From CAYPPG01 sp964412555 (lineage in GTDB: Bacteria; Hinthialibacterota; Hinthialibacteria; Hinthialibacterales; Hinthialibacteraceae), in contig CAYPPG010000003.1 of the NCBI GenBank assembly GCA_964412555.1, positions 124,001 to 188,000 on the forward strand: 64,000 bases of DNA. The letters run 5' to 3'. The notes beneath the pieces are model-generated. The model was not told the origin of the DNA. It saw only the letters and a list, made by a program, of their open reading frames with translations, and ran no database searches. Shown one piece after another: positions 44,568 through 53,333 of the stretch (its first letter is position 1; every line of letters starts with the position of its first letter). A program made the translations under genes and the position numbers.

Positions 44568-47500
44568 ATGACAAGGCACATCCTCGTATTCTCGTTTTGC
44601 TCGATTGTAGCATTGAATGGCTTGGCTTCTACGGAAAAGCAACTGGCGCAGGAAATATTTCAAAATACAGGTGTCAAGGGGGGGCTGACCGTACATCTGG
44701 GATGCGGAGATGGAAAATTGACAGCGGAATTATGCACCAACGAAAGGATTGTAGTGCATGGTCTGGATACGGATGCGGACCGGTTGGCTGACGCCCGTGA
44801 ATTTCTCTATCAAAAAGGATTAATCGGCCGTGTCAGTGTTAGCCGGTTCAATGGAAGAACACTTCCGTATGCAGAAAACCTAGTACGGCTTCTTGTTGCA
44901 GAAAAAGACTTTCAAGTGCCGGAGGATGAGATTATACGCGTGCTTTCCCCGGGCGGCTTAGCTTATATCAAGAACGGCAGTCAATGGAATACAATCGTCA
45001 AACCGTGGCCGGAAAATATTGACACTTGGACACATCTTTTTCACGGACCGGATAACAACGCTGTCGCTCAAGATTCCGTCGTGGGACCACCACGGCGGAT
45101 GCAGTGGAAATCAAAACCAGTATGGTGCCGCAGCCACGAATTCATCTCCAGTTTTGTAAGCATGGTATCCGACAAGGGGCGAGTGTTTTTTATATTCGAT
45201 GAAGGACTTACGGGAATTACGGATCCCCCCATACCGGAACGCTGGACTCTGATCGCGCGGGACGCTTTCAGTGGTGTTCTTTTGTGGAAACGCCCCATGA
45301 AAGAGTGGAACGCCGCCAATTTCCGTGGACGGGGTCGAGGATTCGTACCTCCACCGATCAATCGCACTCTGGTAGTCAAAGGCGACCACCTATTCACCGT
45401 CGCTAGTTTTAGAGGTTCGGTCATCAAATTAGACGCTGCCACAGGCAATGAGCTCCAACGATACCCTCATACCGAAGGCACAGAAGAAATCATCCTTTGC
45501 GACAAGAAGCTCTTGGTGCGCACCAGCAGCCGGGACAGTAATGGTGAAGATGCAATTGTCGCCCTCCACCCCCAAACAGGGAAACTCATATGGCAACGGC
45601 CGGAAACCGGCTATCTAGCGGAATCACTAGCGGCTCGGGAAAACAAAGCCGTTTACGCCAACCGAGAGGAATTGTTTTGCCTGAATCTAAATAACGGCGA
45701 GGTTCTCTGGAGCTATGAATCGCCGGAATTTCGAAAACATTCCTGGAGTGGCGGTCCCCGTATTGTCATTACAGAAGAAAATGTCCTTTTCGGCAAAGGC
45801 AACAAGATTCAAGCACTCGATGTAAAAACCGGAAACGTGATCTGGAAAAAGCCATCGGGGGGTGTTTCCATGCGCGGCGCTGACATGATGGTAATCGATG
45901 GGATGGTCTGGCACGCAAATGCCGAGGAAGTTGTCGGATATGACCTCAAAACAGGCGAACTCCAGCAAAAAATCGATCCGGGAAGCGTACAAAGCGCAGG
46001 CCATCACTTGCGCTGCTATCCCGCTAAGGGAACAGCCGGATACCTGATTACCCAGTTTCGCGGAGTAGAATTCGTCGGTCTTCAAGGTCAAGATCATGTC
46101 CAAAACGATTGGACGCGGGGCGCCTGCCGGTATGGGATTATGCCCGCCAATGGAATGCTTTATGTTCCCCCGCATCCTTGCTTCTGTTACGCCGGGGCGA
46201 TGATGAAAGGTCTTAACACATATACTCCCGCCTCTGAAAACGAAATCAGCCAAATTGTAGATGCAATCCATACAACCGACGGTCGACTGGAGCAAGGTCC
46301 GGCCTGGGGAACAGGTAGCGCTTCGGTATCCCCAGAGGCCGATTGGCCCATGTATCGCGGCAATGCCCGCCGGACAGGTTCCTCATCCGTAACCGTGTCG
46401 GATGCTCTCACCCCAAAATGGAAAAACAAAATAGGGGGAAATTTGACTCAACCCATCGCCGCGCAGGATCAAGTATTCGTCGCAGACCAAGACGGACAAA
46501 CTCTCTATGCCTTGGATATTGATGAGGGATCCCAGTGTTGGTATTATCTGGCGGGTGGACGTATCGATTCGTCTCCAACGGTCATTGGCAATATGGTTCT
46601 ATTTGGCTGTGCAGACGGATATGTATATAACCTGAGAGCAAAAGACGGCGCCATGATCTGGCGTTTTCGGGCAGCGCCAATGGATCGGTTGATCGTAGTC
46701 GATGAACGATTGGAATCGACATGGCCATGCCATGGGAGCGTATTGGAACACAACGGTTTGATTTACTTTACTGTAGGCCGTTCGAGTTATCTCGATGGTG
46801 GATTGATCATTTATGCTCTGAAACCGGAAACCGGCGAAATCGTGTATCAGACTCGCCTGGACACCTGGTCACCGACGCGGGAAGACGCCCAGGACGCTCC
46901 TTTCCTGCCGGCATTCCATATCGAAGGTGCACGATCCGACATCCTGGTCAGTGAAGGCGGATACATTTTCCTAAATCAATTACAATATACTTCGGAATTG
47001 GAGTTGATCGATACGGAATATCGCCCCGGTCCGGAAGAATACCAGGAAGACCGCGGCGCTCCGGATGCCTTCGGACCTCTGGTTGCGGATATCGAAGTCG
47101 ATGATCCCGATTTCGTTGATCGGGATACTCTGGCCCAGTTTCCACAAATGGCGAAACGCTGGTACCGGCGTGGGCACTTGGGCGCACGACATGTCAACCG
47201 GCATATATTTACAACCGGTGGCTTCTTGGACAATACCTATTTCCCCCGGACATTTTGGATGTACAGCGATCTGTGGCCGGGATATTATATTGCCAATGTG
47301 GCTCCCAAAACCGGACAAATCCTGAGCGTCGGACCGGACAGAACCTACGCAATCCAAGCCTACCCCCAACGTGTTACACTCAGCCCTATGTTCACCCCTG
47401 GCCGGACAGGTTATCTCCTTGTAGCCGACAACAATGAGAACGATCCTATTCTGCATGAAAAAAATTGGGGCCGCGACAAGGGAATGGGCTTGTCACGAAA

Positions 47501-47792
47501 GCAGCCGCCGGAGTGGTCTGACTGGGTACCAATCCGTGTACGGGCTATGACTCTGGCCGGTAAAAATCTATTCGTCGCCGGACCGCCGGATGTTGTGAAG
47601 AAAAAGGATCCCATGGCCTCATTTGAAGGGCGCATAGGCGGACTGATTCGGATTTACAATACAGATGAAGGTACCCATAGTCATCAATATCAATTGGATG
47701 CACCACCCGTTTTTGATGGAATCATCGCGGCCAGCAACAAGTTGTTAATCACCACAACAGATGGATCAGTTGTATGCTTGAGTAGTAAATGA
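44568..47792 (+). CDS. Secreted protein with N-terminal SAM-methyltransferase-like domain and PQQ beta-propellers
   Basis: The 1074-residue product has a signal peptide (MTRHILVFSFCSIVALNGLA). Residues about 25-150 are methyltransferase-like: TVHLGCGDGKLTAELC (motif I), VVHGLDTDADRL (motif II), RLLVAEKDF and IRVLSPGGLAYIK. From about residue 150 on there is a PQQ/BamB-type propeller (TWTHLFHGPDNNAVAQDSVV, ALDVKTGNVIWKKPSGG) and near residue 600 a second entry, DWPMYRGNARRTGSSSVTV. In the protein at 7935 the same domains occur in different order. Kin appear in Planctomycetes-like genomes. Start ATG 44568 follows CGGGAG; an in-frame start at 44493 is before the signal peptide. Confidence 0.8.
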   Translation: MTRHILVFSFCSIVALNGLASTEKQLAQEIFQNTGVKGGLTVHLGCGDGKLTAELCTNERIVVHGLDTDADRLADAREFLYQKGLIGRVSVSRFNGRTLPYAENLVRLLVAEKDFQVPEDEIIRVLSPGGLAYIKNGSQWNTIVKPWPENIDTWTHLFHGPDNNAVAQDSVVGPPRRMQWKSKPVWCRSHEFISSFVSMVSDKGRVFFIFDEGLTGITDPPIPERWTLIARDAFSGVLLWKRPMKEWNAANFRGRGRGFVPPPINRTLVVKGDHLFTVASFRGSVIKLDAATGNELQRYPHTEGTEEIILCDKKLLVRTSSRDSNGEDAIVALHPQTGKLIWQRPETGYLAESLAARENKAVYANREELFCLNLNNGEVLWSYESPEFRKHSWSGGPRIVITEENVLFGKGNKIQALDVKTGNVIWKKPSGGVSMRGADMMVIDGMVWHANAEEVVGYDLKTGELQQKIDPGSVQSAGHHLRCYPAKGTAGYLITQFRGVEFVGLQGQDHVQNDWTRGACRYGIMPANGMLYVPPHPCFCYAGAMMKGLNTYTPASENEISQIVDAIHTTDGRLEQGPAWGTGSASVSPEADWPMYRGNARRTGSSSVTVSDALTPKWKNKIGGNLTQPIAAQDQVFVADQDGQTLYALDIDEGSQCWYYLAGGRIDSSPTVIGNMVLFGCADGYVYNLRAKDGAMIWRFRAAPMDRLIVVDERLESTWPCHGSVLEHNGLIYFTVGRSSYLDGGLIIYALKPETGEIVYQTRLDTWSPTREDAQDAPFLPAFHIEGARSDILVSEGGYIFLNQLQYTSELELIDTEYRPGPEEYQEDRGAPDAFGPLVADIEVDDPDFVDRDTLAQFPQMAKRWYRRGHLGARHVNRHIFTTGGFLDNTYFPRTFWMYSDLWPGYYIANVAPKTGQILSVGPDRTYAIQAYPQRVTLSPMFTPGRTGYLLVADNNENDPILHEKNWGRDKGMGLSRKQPPEWSDWVPIRVRAMTLAGKNLFVAGPPDVVKKKDPMASFEGRIGGLIRIYNTDEGTHSHQYQLDAPPVFDGIIAASNKLLITTTDGSVVCLSSK

Positions 47793-48233
47793 TATCCCAC
47801 CTAAAAAATTTTGATACAAAACCGTAAAAAAAGTTGCCAGTGATCCAATTTTAAGGTATACTTACGTTAGTAAACTTCTTCCAATGATCTGTATTTTGCC
47901 GGTTGAGGGATCGGGTTTTTATTCAATACCCATCGTTATTATTTAAAACCAATAAATAGAGGATGTTAGAATTTTTTTTGCTTTCAAACCTTACTTGAAC
48001 AGGTAAAGATTCAAGGTCGCAAGGAGAAGAAGCCAATGCAAATCATGAAATCCGAACAACTTAAAGTGATAATGCTTTCCGGATTCGCATGTCTTTCCGC
48101 TGCCATTTTCACAACTTATTATGCATTTCTATGGATTTTCATTATAATGTTGATAAGCGGTCATTCCATATTTCGCACGAAACAGGAATCTGTTCGGGTT
48201 TTATGCGTATTTCATCCAAGGAGATACAAGACG
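47793..48233. other. Leader region of the tad genes
   Basis: The 441 bases before the chosen TadE start contain the promoter at 47834-47862. From 48036 an in-frame extension to TadE is open: ATG 48036 with its own AAGGAGAAG site would add 66 residues (FIIMLISGHSIFRTKQESVR and two hydrophobic stretches). Because TadE normally starts with a short basic head just before its helix, I treat this part as leader, but a longer product or separate small peptide is possible. Confidence 0.4.
47834..47862 (+). promoter_or_regulatory. Strong sigma-70-type promoter ahead of the tad genes
   Basis: TTGCCA at 47834-47839, exactly 17 bases, TATACT at 47857-47862. It would serve TadE, CpaB and possibly the acyl-transfer cluster behind them. 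Confidence 0.55.
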
Positions 48234-48659
48234 ATGAAAACAACGCGAAAGGCGAGAAGATTTGGAAACGAACATGCGGCAGCCACGTTGGAATTTGCCA
48301 TCATCCTACCCATGCTCTTATTGTTTTTGTTCGGGATCATTGAATTCGGACGAGTGATGACGGTCAGGAGCGTATTGATCTCCAGCGCACGTGAAGGCGC
48401 AAGAGTGGCGATTCTTCCCGGCGCAACCAATTCGGATGTGTTGTCAAAGATCAGCGAAGAGCTTTCTCATGCGGGATTGTCTTACGATAACTATGAATTC
48501 ACGCCATCGGACCTCTCCACCGCGGGCAGGGATACTCCGATTACGATTCGGGTACGTATCAATTACGAATCGATCGCGTGGGTTCCCGGTTTTTTCCCCG
48601 GCTTGAGTGGTGCTCAACTGGAAGGAGTCACTGTCATGCGTAAAGAAGGATTTGGGTGA
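48234..48659 (+). CDS. TadE-like minor pilin of a Tad pilus
   Basis: The 141-residue product starts MKTTRKARRFGNEHAAATLE followed by FAIILPMLLLFLFGIIEFGR: the basic head, Glu at the helix start and hydrophobic core of TadE/TadF pseudopilins. SAREGARVAILPGATNSDV matches the family after the helix. These minor pilins are processed and act in Tad pilus assembly, for adhesion and biofilm. The start at 48234 has AAGGAGAT eight bases upstream; ATG 48036 in the same frame also has a ribosome site and would yield 207 residues. CpaB follows 97 bases later. Confidence 0.8.
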   Translation: MKTTRKARRFGNEHAAATLEFAIILPMLLLFLFGIIEFGRVMTVRSVLISSAREGARVAILPGATNSDVLSKISEELSHAGLSYDNYEFTPSDLSTAGRDTPITIRVRINYESIAWVPGFFPGLSGAQLEGVTVMRKEGFG

Positions 48660-48756
48660 GAATATCCCCTTCTACACAACGTTTCTTCTCATTTCTTCCC
48701 TACATAAATTTTATGTGATATTTTGTGAATTTAGCGAGACGAAAGGATAAAGGGTC

Positions 48757-49638
48757 ATGTCAAAAAGTGCAGCGTTCATTGTTTTAATCATGGCATTGAT
48801 TTCCGGTTTGTTGGCAAGCGTAACAGTCATGAAATACATTAAAGATCAACAGAACAAGGTCGAAAAAGTCGAGACGGTCAAAGTCGTAGTCGCCAAAGAA
48901 CAAATTCCGGCCGGAACAGCAGTTCTTTCTGAGCAAGTAGAAATAAAAGAACGAGAAAAAGATACTGTCCCTGTAGGAACATTTGACAAAGTCGATGCAC
49001 TTGAAGAGCGAGTGGCACGGACGACGATATATCCGGGAGAAGTTATTTTACAAGAACGGCTCATCACCCCCGGCACTCCTGGCGGTTTACCGGCGATGAT
49101 ACCGGAAGGATACCGCGCCATCACCCTACGGGTAGACGATACGAAAAGCGTGGCCGGATTTGTTCGCCCGGGGCACTACGTCGATATTCTGGTTACAGCG
49201 GATATTGAAGAAGAGAACGGAAGTGACACAAAATGCAAAGTCATTCTTCAAAATGTAAAAGTCCTTGCCACCGGCCAGGAGATCGAAGTCAACAATAAAG
49301 AAGGAGATGAACTCGAAAAAAAGAATCAACCGAAAATTGTGCCAACCGTCACATTATTGGTGACTCTTGAGCAAGCGGAACGCGTGACGCTGGCATCCAA
49401 TGCGGGAATCGTTCAACTCGTTCTGCGAAGTCACACGGACCAACTGGAAAAAGAAACAAAAGGGGTTAGTTTAACGAATCTCATTGCCAGAAATAAAAAG
49501 AACAATGATTTACCGACACCGACGGCGATGGTCTACACACCTCCCTTAGAACCGACAAAAGTTGCGGTTGAAAAGAAACCGGCTTACGTCATCCAAGTCT
49601 ATCGCGGTAAGGATAAAACCGAAGTCACTTTCGATTAG
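48757..49638 (+). CDS. cpaB: Tad pilus assembly protein CpaB/RcpC
   Basis: The 293-residue protein has one N-terminal helix (AAFIVLIMALISGLLASVTV), a SAF domain (VVVAKEQIPAGTAVLSEQVE and TTIYPGEVILQERL, about residues 42-110) and the RcpC-type domain beginning MIPEGYRAITLRVDDTKSVA and GFVRPGHYVDILVTAD. CpaB is a periplasmic part of the Tad machine, thought to aid the secretin or glycan binding. TadE lies upstream in the same direction; the remaining tad genes (ATPase, secretin, TadB/C) are not in this window. A TadG-like gene is at 54501 on the other strand. Confidence 0.85.
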   Translation: MSKSAAFIVLIMALISGLLASVTVMKYIKDQQNKVEKVETVKVVVAKEQIPAGTAVLSEQVEIKEREKDTVPVGTFDKVDALEERVARTTIYPGEVILQERLITPGTPGGLPAMIPEGYRAITLRVDDTKSVAGFVRPGHYVDILVTADIEEENGSDTKCKVILQNVKVLATGQEIEVNNKEGDELEKKNQPKIVPTVTLLVTLEQAERVTLASNAGIVQLVLRSHTDQLEKETKGVSLTNLIARNKKNNDLPTPTAMVYTPPLEPTKVAVEKKPAYVIQVYRGKDKTEVTFD

Positions 49639-49837
49639 ACTAAAGAACAGCAAGACATGCCCTTCTAACCAACCTTACCAGATCAGCGATCATACACAAA
49701 AATCTAAAATAAATCGTCGTGAACACCGTATCCGCTGGTCATCTTGAAATCATTTTCAGAAACATGGATGATTGAGAACAGGAAGACATTCACATAAAAT
49801 CCAGTTCGTATCCGCTTGAACCAAATACAGGGGGATC

Positions 49838-50584
49838 ATGAAAAACGACCTTGTCGTGATCGCGATATTGGCAATTGCAATAGCCTGTTGGCTTGTTTTG
49901 TGGATTCTGCCTGCTGATTTTGAACCCGGAAGCGAGCATTCCCGTTATGTGGTTTTGATCAACAACGATCCATCCGAGCGCCATTGGGAAAATATGAAAA
50001 CCGCTATAGACGCATTGAAATCGTATGATTTTTTGAAAATCATCGCTTTGGGAGATCGGTCCAAGATCCCCACTTTGGCACAAGTCCGGCAAGCCCTTCA
50101 AGCGATACAAGAAAAAGGAGGGAAACTTGAATTGTTATACATCACCGGTCATGGAACCCGTCTTTTCAATCAGGAACATCCCGAGGGCTTTCCCGCTGTC
50201 ATGCTCAAGGATCAACCGTTGACTCCTCTTCACCTGGCTCCCGTCATTGGGAAAGGACCAACGGTGATGTATTTTGATCAGTGTTTTGCCCCTTCTTTTA
50301 TCGAGTGTTTGCAGGAACAGCTCCAAGATACTTTTCTGCTTCTTTCCGATAAACACGAAGAACATCCCACAGCCAGTTGCCGGGGAATCAGTACGGAATT
50401 GTGGAAAGAATTGCGTTTGAACGCCAAGAAGGAAACAATGTTTCAAGCGGTGTTTCACGCCTGGGAGAAACATTGTAAAGATGGCATCTATCGGATTGTA
50501 GAAGTCTCGCAAGAATCGGATTATTGGAAGAGACTATTGGATTTGGAAACAAGGGAAAATGAAGATACTCCCTATCCAGGATAA
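49838..50584 (+). CDS. Membrane-anchored caspase-fold-like (clan CD) cysteine protease candidate
   Basis: The 248-residue protein has one N-terminal helix (VVIAILAIAIACWLVLWILP), then a domain on its periplasmic side. HSRYVVLINNDPSERHWENM begins a Rossmann-like core. His105 in ELLYITGHGTR and Cys149 in VMYFDQCFAPSFIE sit at the ends of successive strands, the dyad arrangement of clan CD peptidases (caspase, legumain, gingipain). An Asp precedes each or nearby, as usual in that clan. This is motif evidence only; the domain could be inactive or fold-related. Its stop overlaps the start of the FemAB-ACP gene by 26 bases, so it belongs to that operon. Start follows CAGGGGGATC. Confidence 0.55.
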   Translation: MKNDLVVIAILAIAIACWLVLWILPADFEPGSEHSRYVVLINNDPSERHWENMKTAIDALKSYDFLKIIALGDRSKIPTLAQVRQALQAIQEKGGKLELLYITGHGTRLFNQEHPEGFPAVMLKDQPLTPLHLAPVIGKGPTVMYFDQCFAPSFIECLQEQLQDTFLLLSDKHEEHPTASCRGISTELWKELRLNAKKETMFQAVFHAWEKHCKDGIYRIVEVSQESDYWKRLLDLETRENEDTPYPG

Positions 50585-51851
50585 ACATCAATGGAAAGAA
50601 TGGATGCAGCATTGCCGGGAAATCGATTTCCAGCAGACCTGGGAATATGGCAATGGAGTCAAGAATCACGCCGAGTGGGAACCGGTTCGACAAGCAGTTT
50701 TCGATGGAGAGCAGCCTATTGCTCTCGCCCAAACATTGACAAAAACCTTGCCGGTTTTAGGGAGAGTGGCACGGATGCAAAATGGGCCGATGTTCATCGA
50801 TTGTGAGCCTCGTATCTTCCACGAACAAGCGATTGCCGCAATTCAAACACTCAAGCAGTACTGGACAGAAGAACAGCAATCGGTTCTTCATTTCACTCCT
50901 TGTCTTTACCCCCATGAATTGCCGGCCTATTGGGAGCAGGAGTTGGGATTGCAGGAAACCAACGAGCCAATTTGGGCTTCGATTCGAATCGACTTACACC
51001 AGGAACCGGATACAATTCGCAAACGAATGAGAAGAACCGGTTGGCGGGAACCGCTGCGAAAAGCGGAAAAAATGGGCTTGAAATCCGTTTGGAGCCAAAA
51101 TCCCGGAGATTTTCACTATGTGTTGGATCGATACGAAGCATCCCAGGCTGCAATGGGATTTTCTTGGCCTTCCGTTGAACTGGTTCGTTCAATGTGGGAA
51201 GAGGCTTCTGATTCGTTTCACATCATTTTTGCCGAAAAGGAAAACACTCGAGTGGCGGCGATGGCAGTGTTCACTTTTGCATCGATCAGTTACTGTTTGA
51301 TTGCTTGGAATCCACCCGATTCGCGAGAGTTCCATGCTGTCAATTTCATTTTTTGGCAATCGATTCTGCATTTTCGGGAATTGGGATACCGGTGGCTGGA
51401 TGTGGGTGGGATTGATCCCGTCAACCTTCCCGGTATTACGAAATTCAAACGGGGAATGCGGGGAGAAGAATATCAATGGGCCGGAAATTATGAGGCCTAT
51501 CCAGCTGATTTGTCTCCGCGATCGGAACATGTAAGCCGTTTCGAAAACATGAGCCACATTATTCCCGGATTGCAGATCCCTCAAGAAGGCAAGCAACCAC
51601 TCAGGATCGTCGAGGATGTGGAAAACATCATCGATCAATTTCTGCAGGATTCCATCGGTGTAACCGATTCGGTCGACAGAAATCAGTCTCTTGTCAACAG
51701 CGGATTGATTGATTCTCTCAGCATTGTAAGCCTTGTGCAAACCTTGCAGGAAACGTTCAATATTGAAATCGCTCCATTCGAATTGACGATTGAACATTTC
51801 GATTCGATTCAGAAAATCAGCGATTTCGTCAGTAGGAAATGCGAGCCATAA
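50559..51851 (+). CDS. FemAB-like transferase fused to an acyl carrier domain
   Basis: The 430-residue protein begins as a GNAT-type FemAB/peptidoglycan-bridge transferase: EIDFQQTWEYGNGVKNHAEW, then FHAVNFIFWQSILHFRELGY, RWLDVGGIDPVNLPGITKFK, RGM. Residues about 350-428 are an acyl/peptidyl carrier domain with NSGLIDSLSIVSLVQTLQET; Ser386 is the candidate phosphopantetheine site. This would let a thioester-bound acyl group be delivered to an amine or hydroxyl acceptor. Fused FemAB-ACP proteins are unusual. It overlaps the caspase-like gene by 26 bases and precedes the MBOAT gene by 18, so it is in one operon. The nearest AMP-forming ligase is at 62622. Confidence 0.75.
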   Translation: MKILPIQDKHQWKEWMQHCREIDFQQTWEYGNGVKNHAEWEPVRQAVFDGEQPIALAQTLTKTLPVLGRVARMQNGPMFIDCEPRIFHEQAIAAIQTLKQYWTEEQQSVLHFTPCLYPHELPAYWEQELGLQETNEPIWASIRIDLHQEPDTIRKRMRRTGWREPLRKAEKMGLKSVWSQNPGDFHYVLDRYEASQAAMGFSWPSVELVRSMWEEASDSFHIIFAEKENTRVAAMAVFTFASISYCLIAWNPPDSREFHAVNFIFWQSILHFRELGYRWLDVGGIDPVNLPGITKFKRGMRGEEYQWAGNYEAYPADLSPRSEHVSRFENMSHIIPGLQIPQEGKQPLRIVEDVENIIDQFLQDSIGVTDSVDRNQSLVNSGLIDSLSIVSLVQTLQETFNIEIAPFELTIEHFDSIQKISDFVSRKCEP

Positions 51852-51869
51852 GGGATTCACACAGATCGA

Positions 51870-53312
51870 ATGAACTTTCACTCCTGGACATTCGGATTTT
51901 TCTTTATCGCCGTATATCTGCTCTATTTGTCTCTTCCTTGGAAACGGCAAAATCGACTGCTGCTAATCGCCAGTTACATATTTTATGGTTATTGGGATTG
52001 GCATTTTTTATTTTTGATTTTCATTTCCACTGTGACCGATTATGTTTGCGGGAGGAAGATTGCCACCGCTTCCCTTCCCTTTCAGCGAAAAATCTATTTA
52101 GCAGCCAGTCTTTTCATCAACCTGGCTTTGTTATGCTTTTTCAAATATTTTTACTTTTTATGCGATAATATCCGATTGTTGCTCTCCCTTGCCGGTATTC
52201 ATTTTCAACCGCCGGATTGGAATATCATTCTCCCCGTCGGGATTTCCTTCTACACGTTCCAAACCTTGAGTTACACAATCGATATTTATCGCGGACAAAT
52301 GAAACCCACTCGCAACTTTTGGGATTATGCGCTGTATGTCTCATTTTTCCCTCAATTGCTGGCCGGACCGATCGAGCGCGCCACTCGTCTGCTTCCTCAA
52401 ATTCAACGCACTCGCCGGCTCGATGCGGAGCAGGTGACAGAAGGCGCATTTCTCATTTACTGGGGACTTTTTAAAAAACTCTTTATTGCCGACAACCTTG
52501 GAACTTTACTCTATCTATTCGCAAATCCTTCCACTTTAGGAAATACCGACGGGGATGGGGGAATTATTTTGTTTTCCGGATATGCCTTCTTGTTTCAATT
52601 GTACTGTGATTTTTCCGCATATTCCGATATCGCCCGTGGTCTTGCCAAGGTCATGGGATTCGAACTTATGGAGAATTTCAAGATGCCGCTCTTGGCTTCG
52701 AATATACAAGAGACCTGGTCGCGATGGCATATCAGTCTCACAACTTGGATGCGAGATTATGTGTATTATCCTCTTGCAGTTGTTCGCGTTCGAGGAAAGC
52801 ACCTGAACAACAAGGTATTGATTATCATCGTTTTCTTGGTTGTCGGTTTGTGGCATGGGGCGGCTTGGAACTTTGTCCTCTGGGGTGGTTTTCATGGTTT
52901 GCTGCTCGCCGGTTATGCGTCGATCAAGCCAAAACTCGCCCCCTATCGTATAAAGAATAAATGTTGGATATCCATGTGCCTGCGGTTGCTATCCATTCTG
53001 TTCACCTTTCATCTTTCCATGTATGGCGCTTTGTTGTTTCGCGCGGATTCCCTAACACAAATACTTACATGGTCGACGCAGATATTTTCCGATTTTGCTT
53101 GGTCCTCGCTGACCATACAACTACTGATGAAAATGATTTTCTTTACTGCTCCGTTATTGCTTGTCGAAATCTTGTGGTATTATCATCAAGATCTGAAACG
53201 GTTGTTCCACTATCCAGCGATCTTACGATATGCTTATCTATACATCACCTTTTATTTATTGGTGATCTATTGTTCTAAAGCGCCAACCAATTTTATCTAT
53301 TTCCAATTCTAA
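51870..53312 (+). CDS. MBOAT-family O-acyltransferase, AlgI/DltB-like
   Basis: The 480-residue polytopic membrane protein has the MBOAT hallmarks: YVSFFPQLLAGPIERATRLL, FQLYCDFSAYSDIARGLAKV, ETWSRWHISLTTWMRDYVYY and LVVGLWHGAAWNFVLWGGFH, with catalytic His329. Such proteins (AlgI, DltB, PatA) carry acyl groups across the membrane and esterify polysaccharide, teichoic acid or peptidoglycan. Length and about 11-12 helices are typical. Upstream is the FemAB-ACP gene, downstream 21 bases the SGNH gene, matching DltB/AlgI partnerships with DltD/AlgX-like proteins. Confidence 0.85.
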   Translation: MNFHSWTFGFFFIAVYLLYLSLPWKRQNRLLLIASYIFYGYWDWHFLFLIFISTVTDYVCGRKIATASLPFQRKIYLAASLFINLALLCFFKYFYFLCDNIRLLLSLAGIHFQPPDWNIILPVGISFYTFQTLSYTIDIYRGQMKPTRNFWDYALYVSFFPQLLAGPIERATRLLPQIQRTRRLDAEQVTEGAFLIYWGLFKKLFIADNLGTLLYLFANPSTLGNTDGDGGIILFSGYAFLFQLYCDFSAYSDIARGLAKVMGFELMENFKMPLLASNIQETWSRWHISLTTWMRDYVYYPLAVVRVRGKHLNNKVLIIIVFLVVGLWHGAAWNFVLWGGFHGLLLAGYASIKPKLAPYRIKNKCWISMCLRLLSILFTFHLSMYGALLFRADSLTQILTWSTQIFSDFAWSSLTIQLLMKMIFFTAPLLLVEILWYYHQDLKRLFHYPAILRYAYLYITFYLLVIYCSKAPTNFIYFQF

Positions 53313-53333
53313 GTGCAGTAGGGAGACTGTTTC

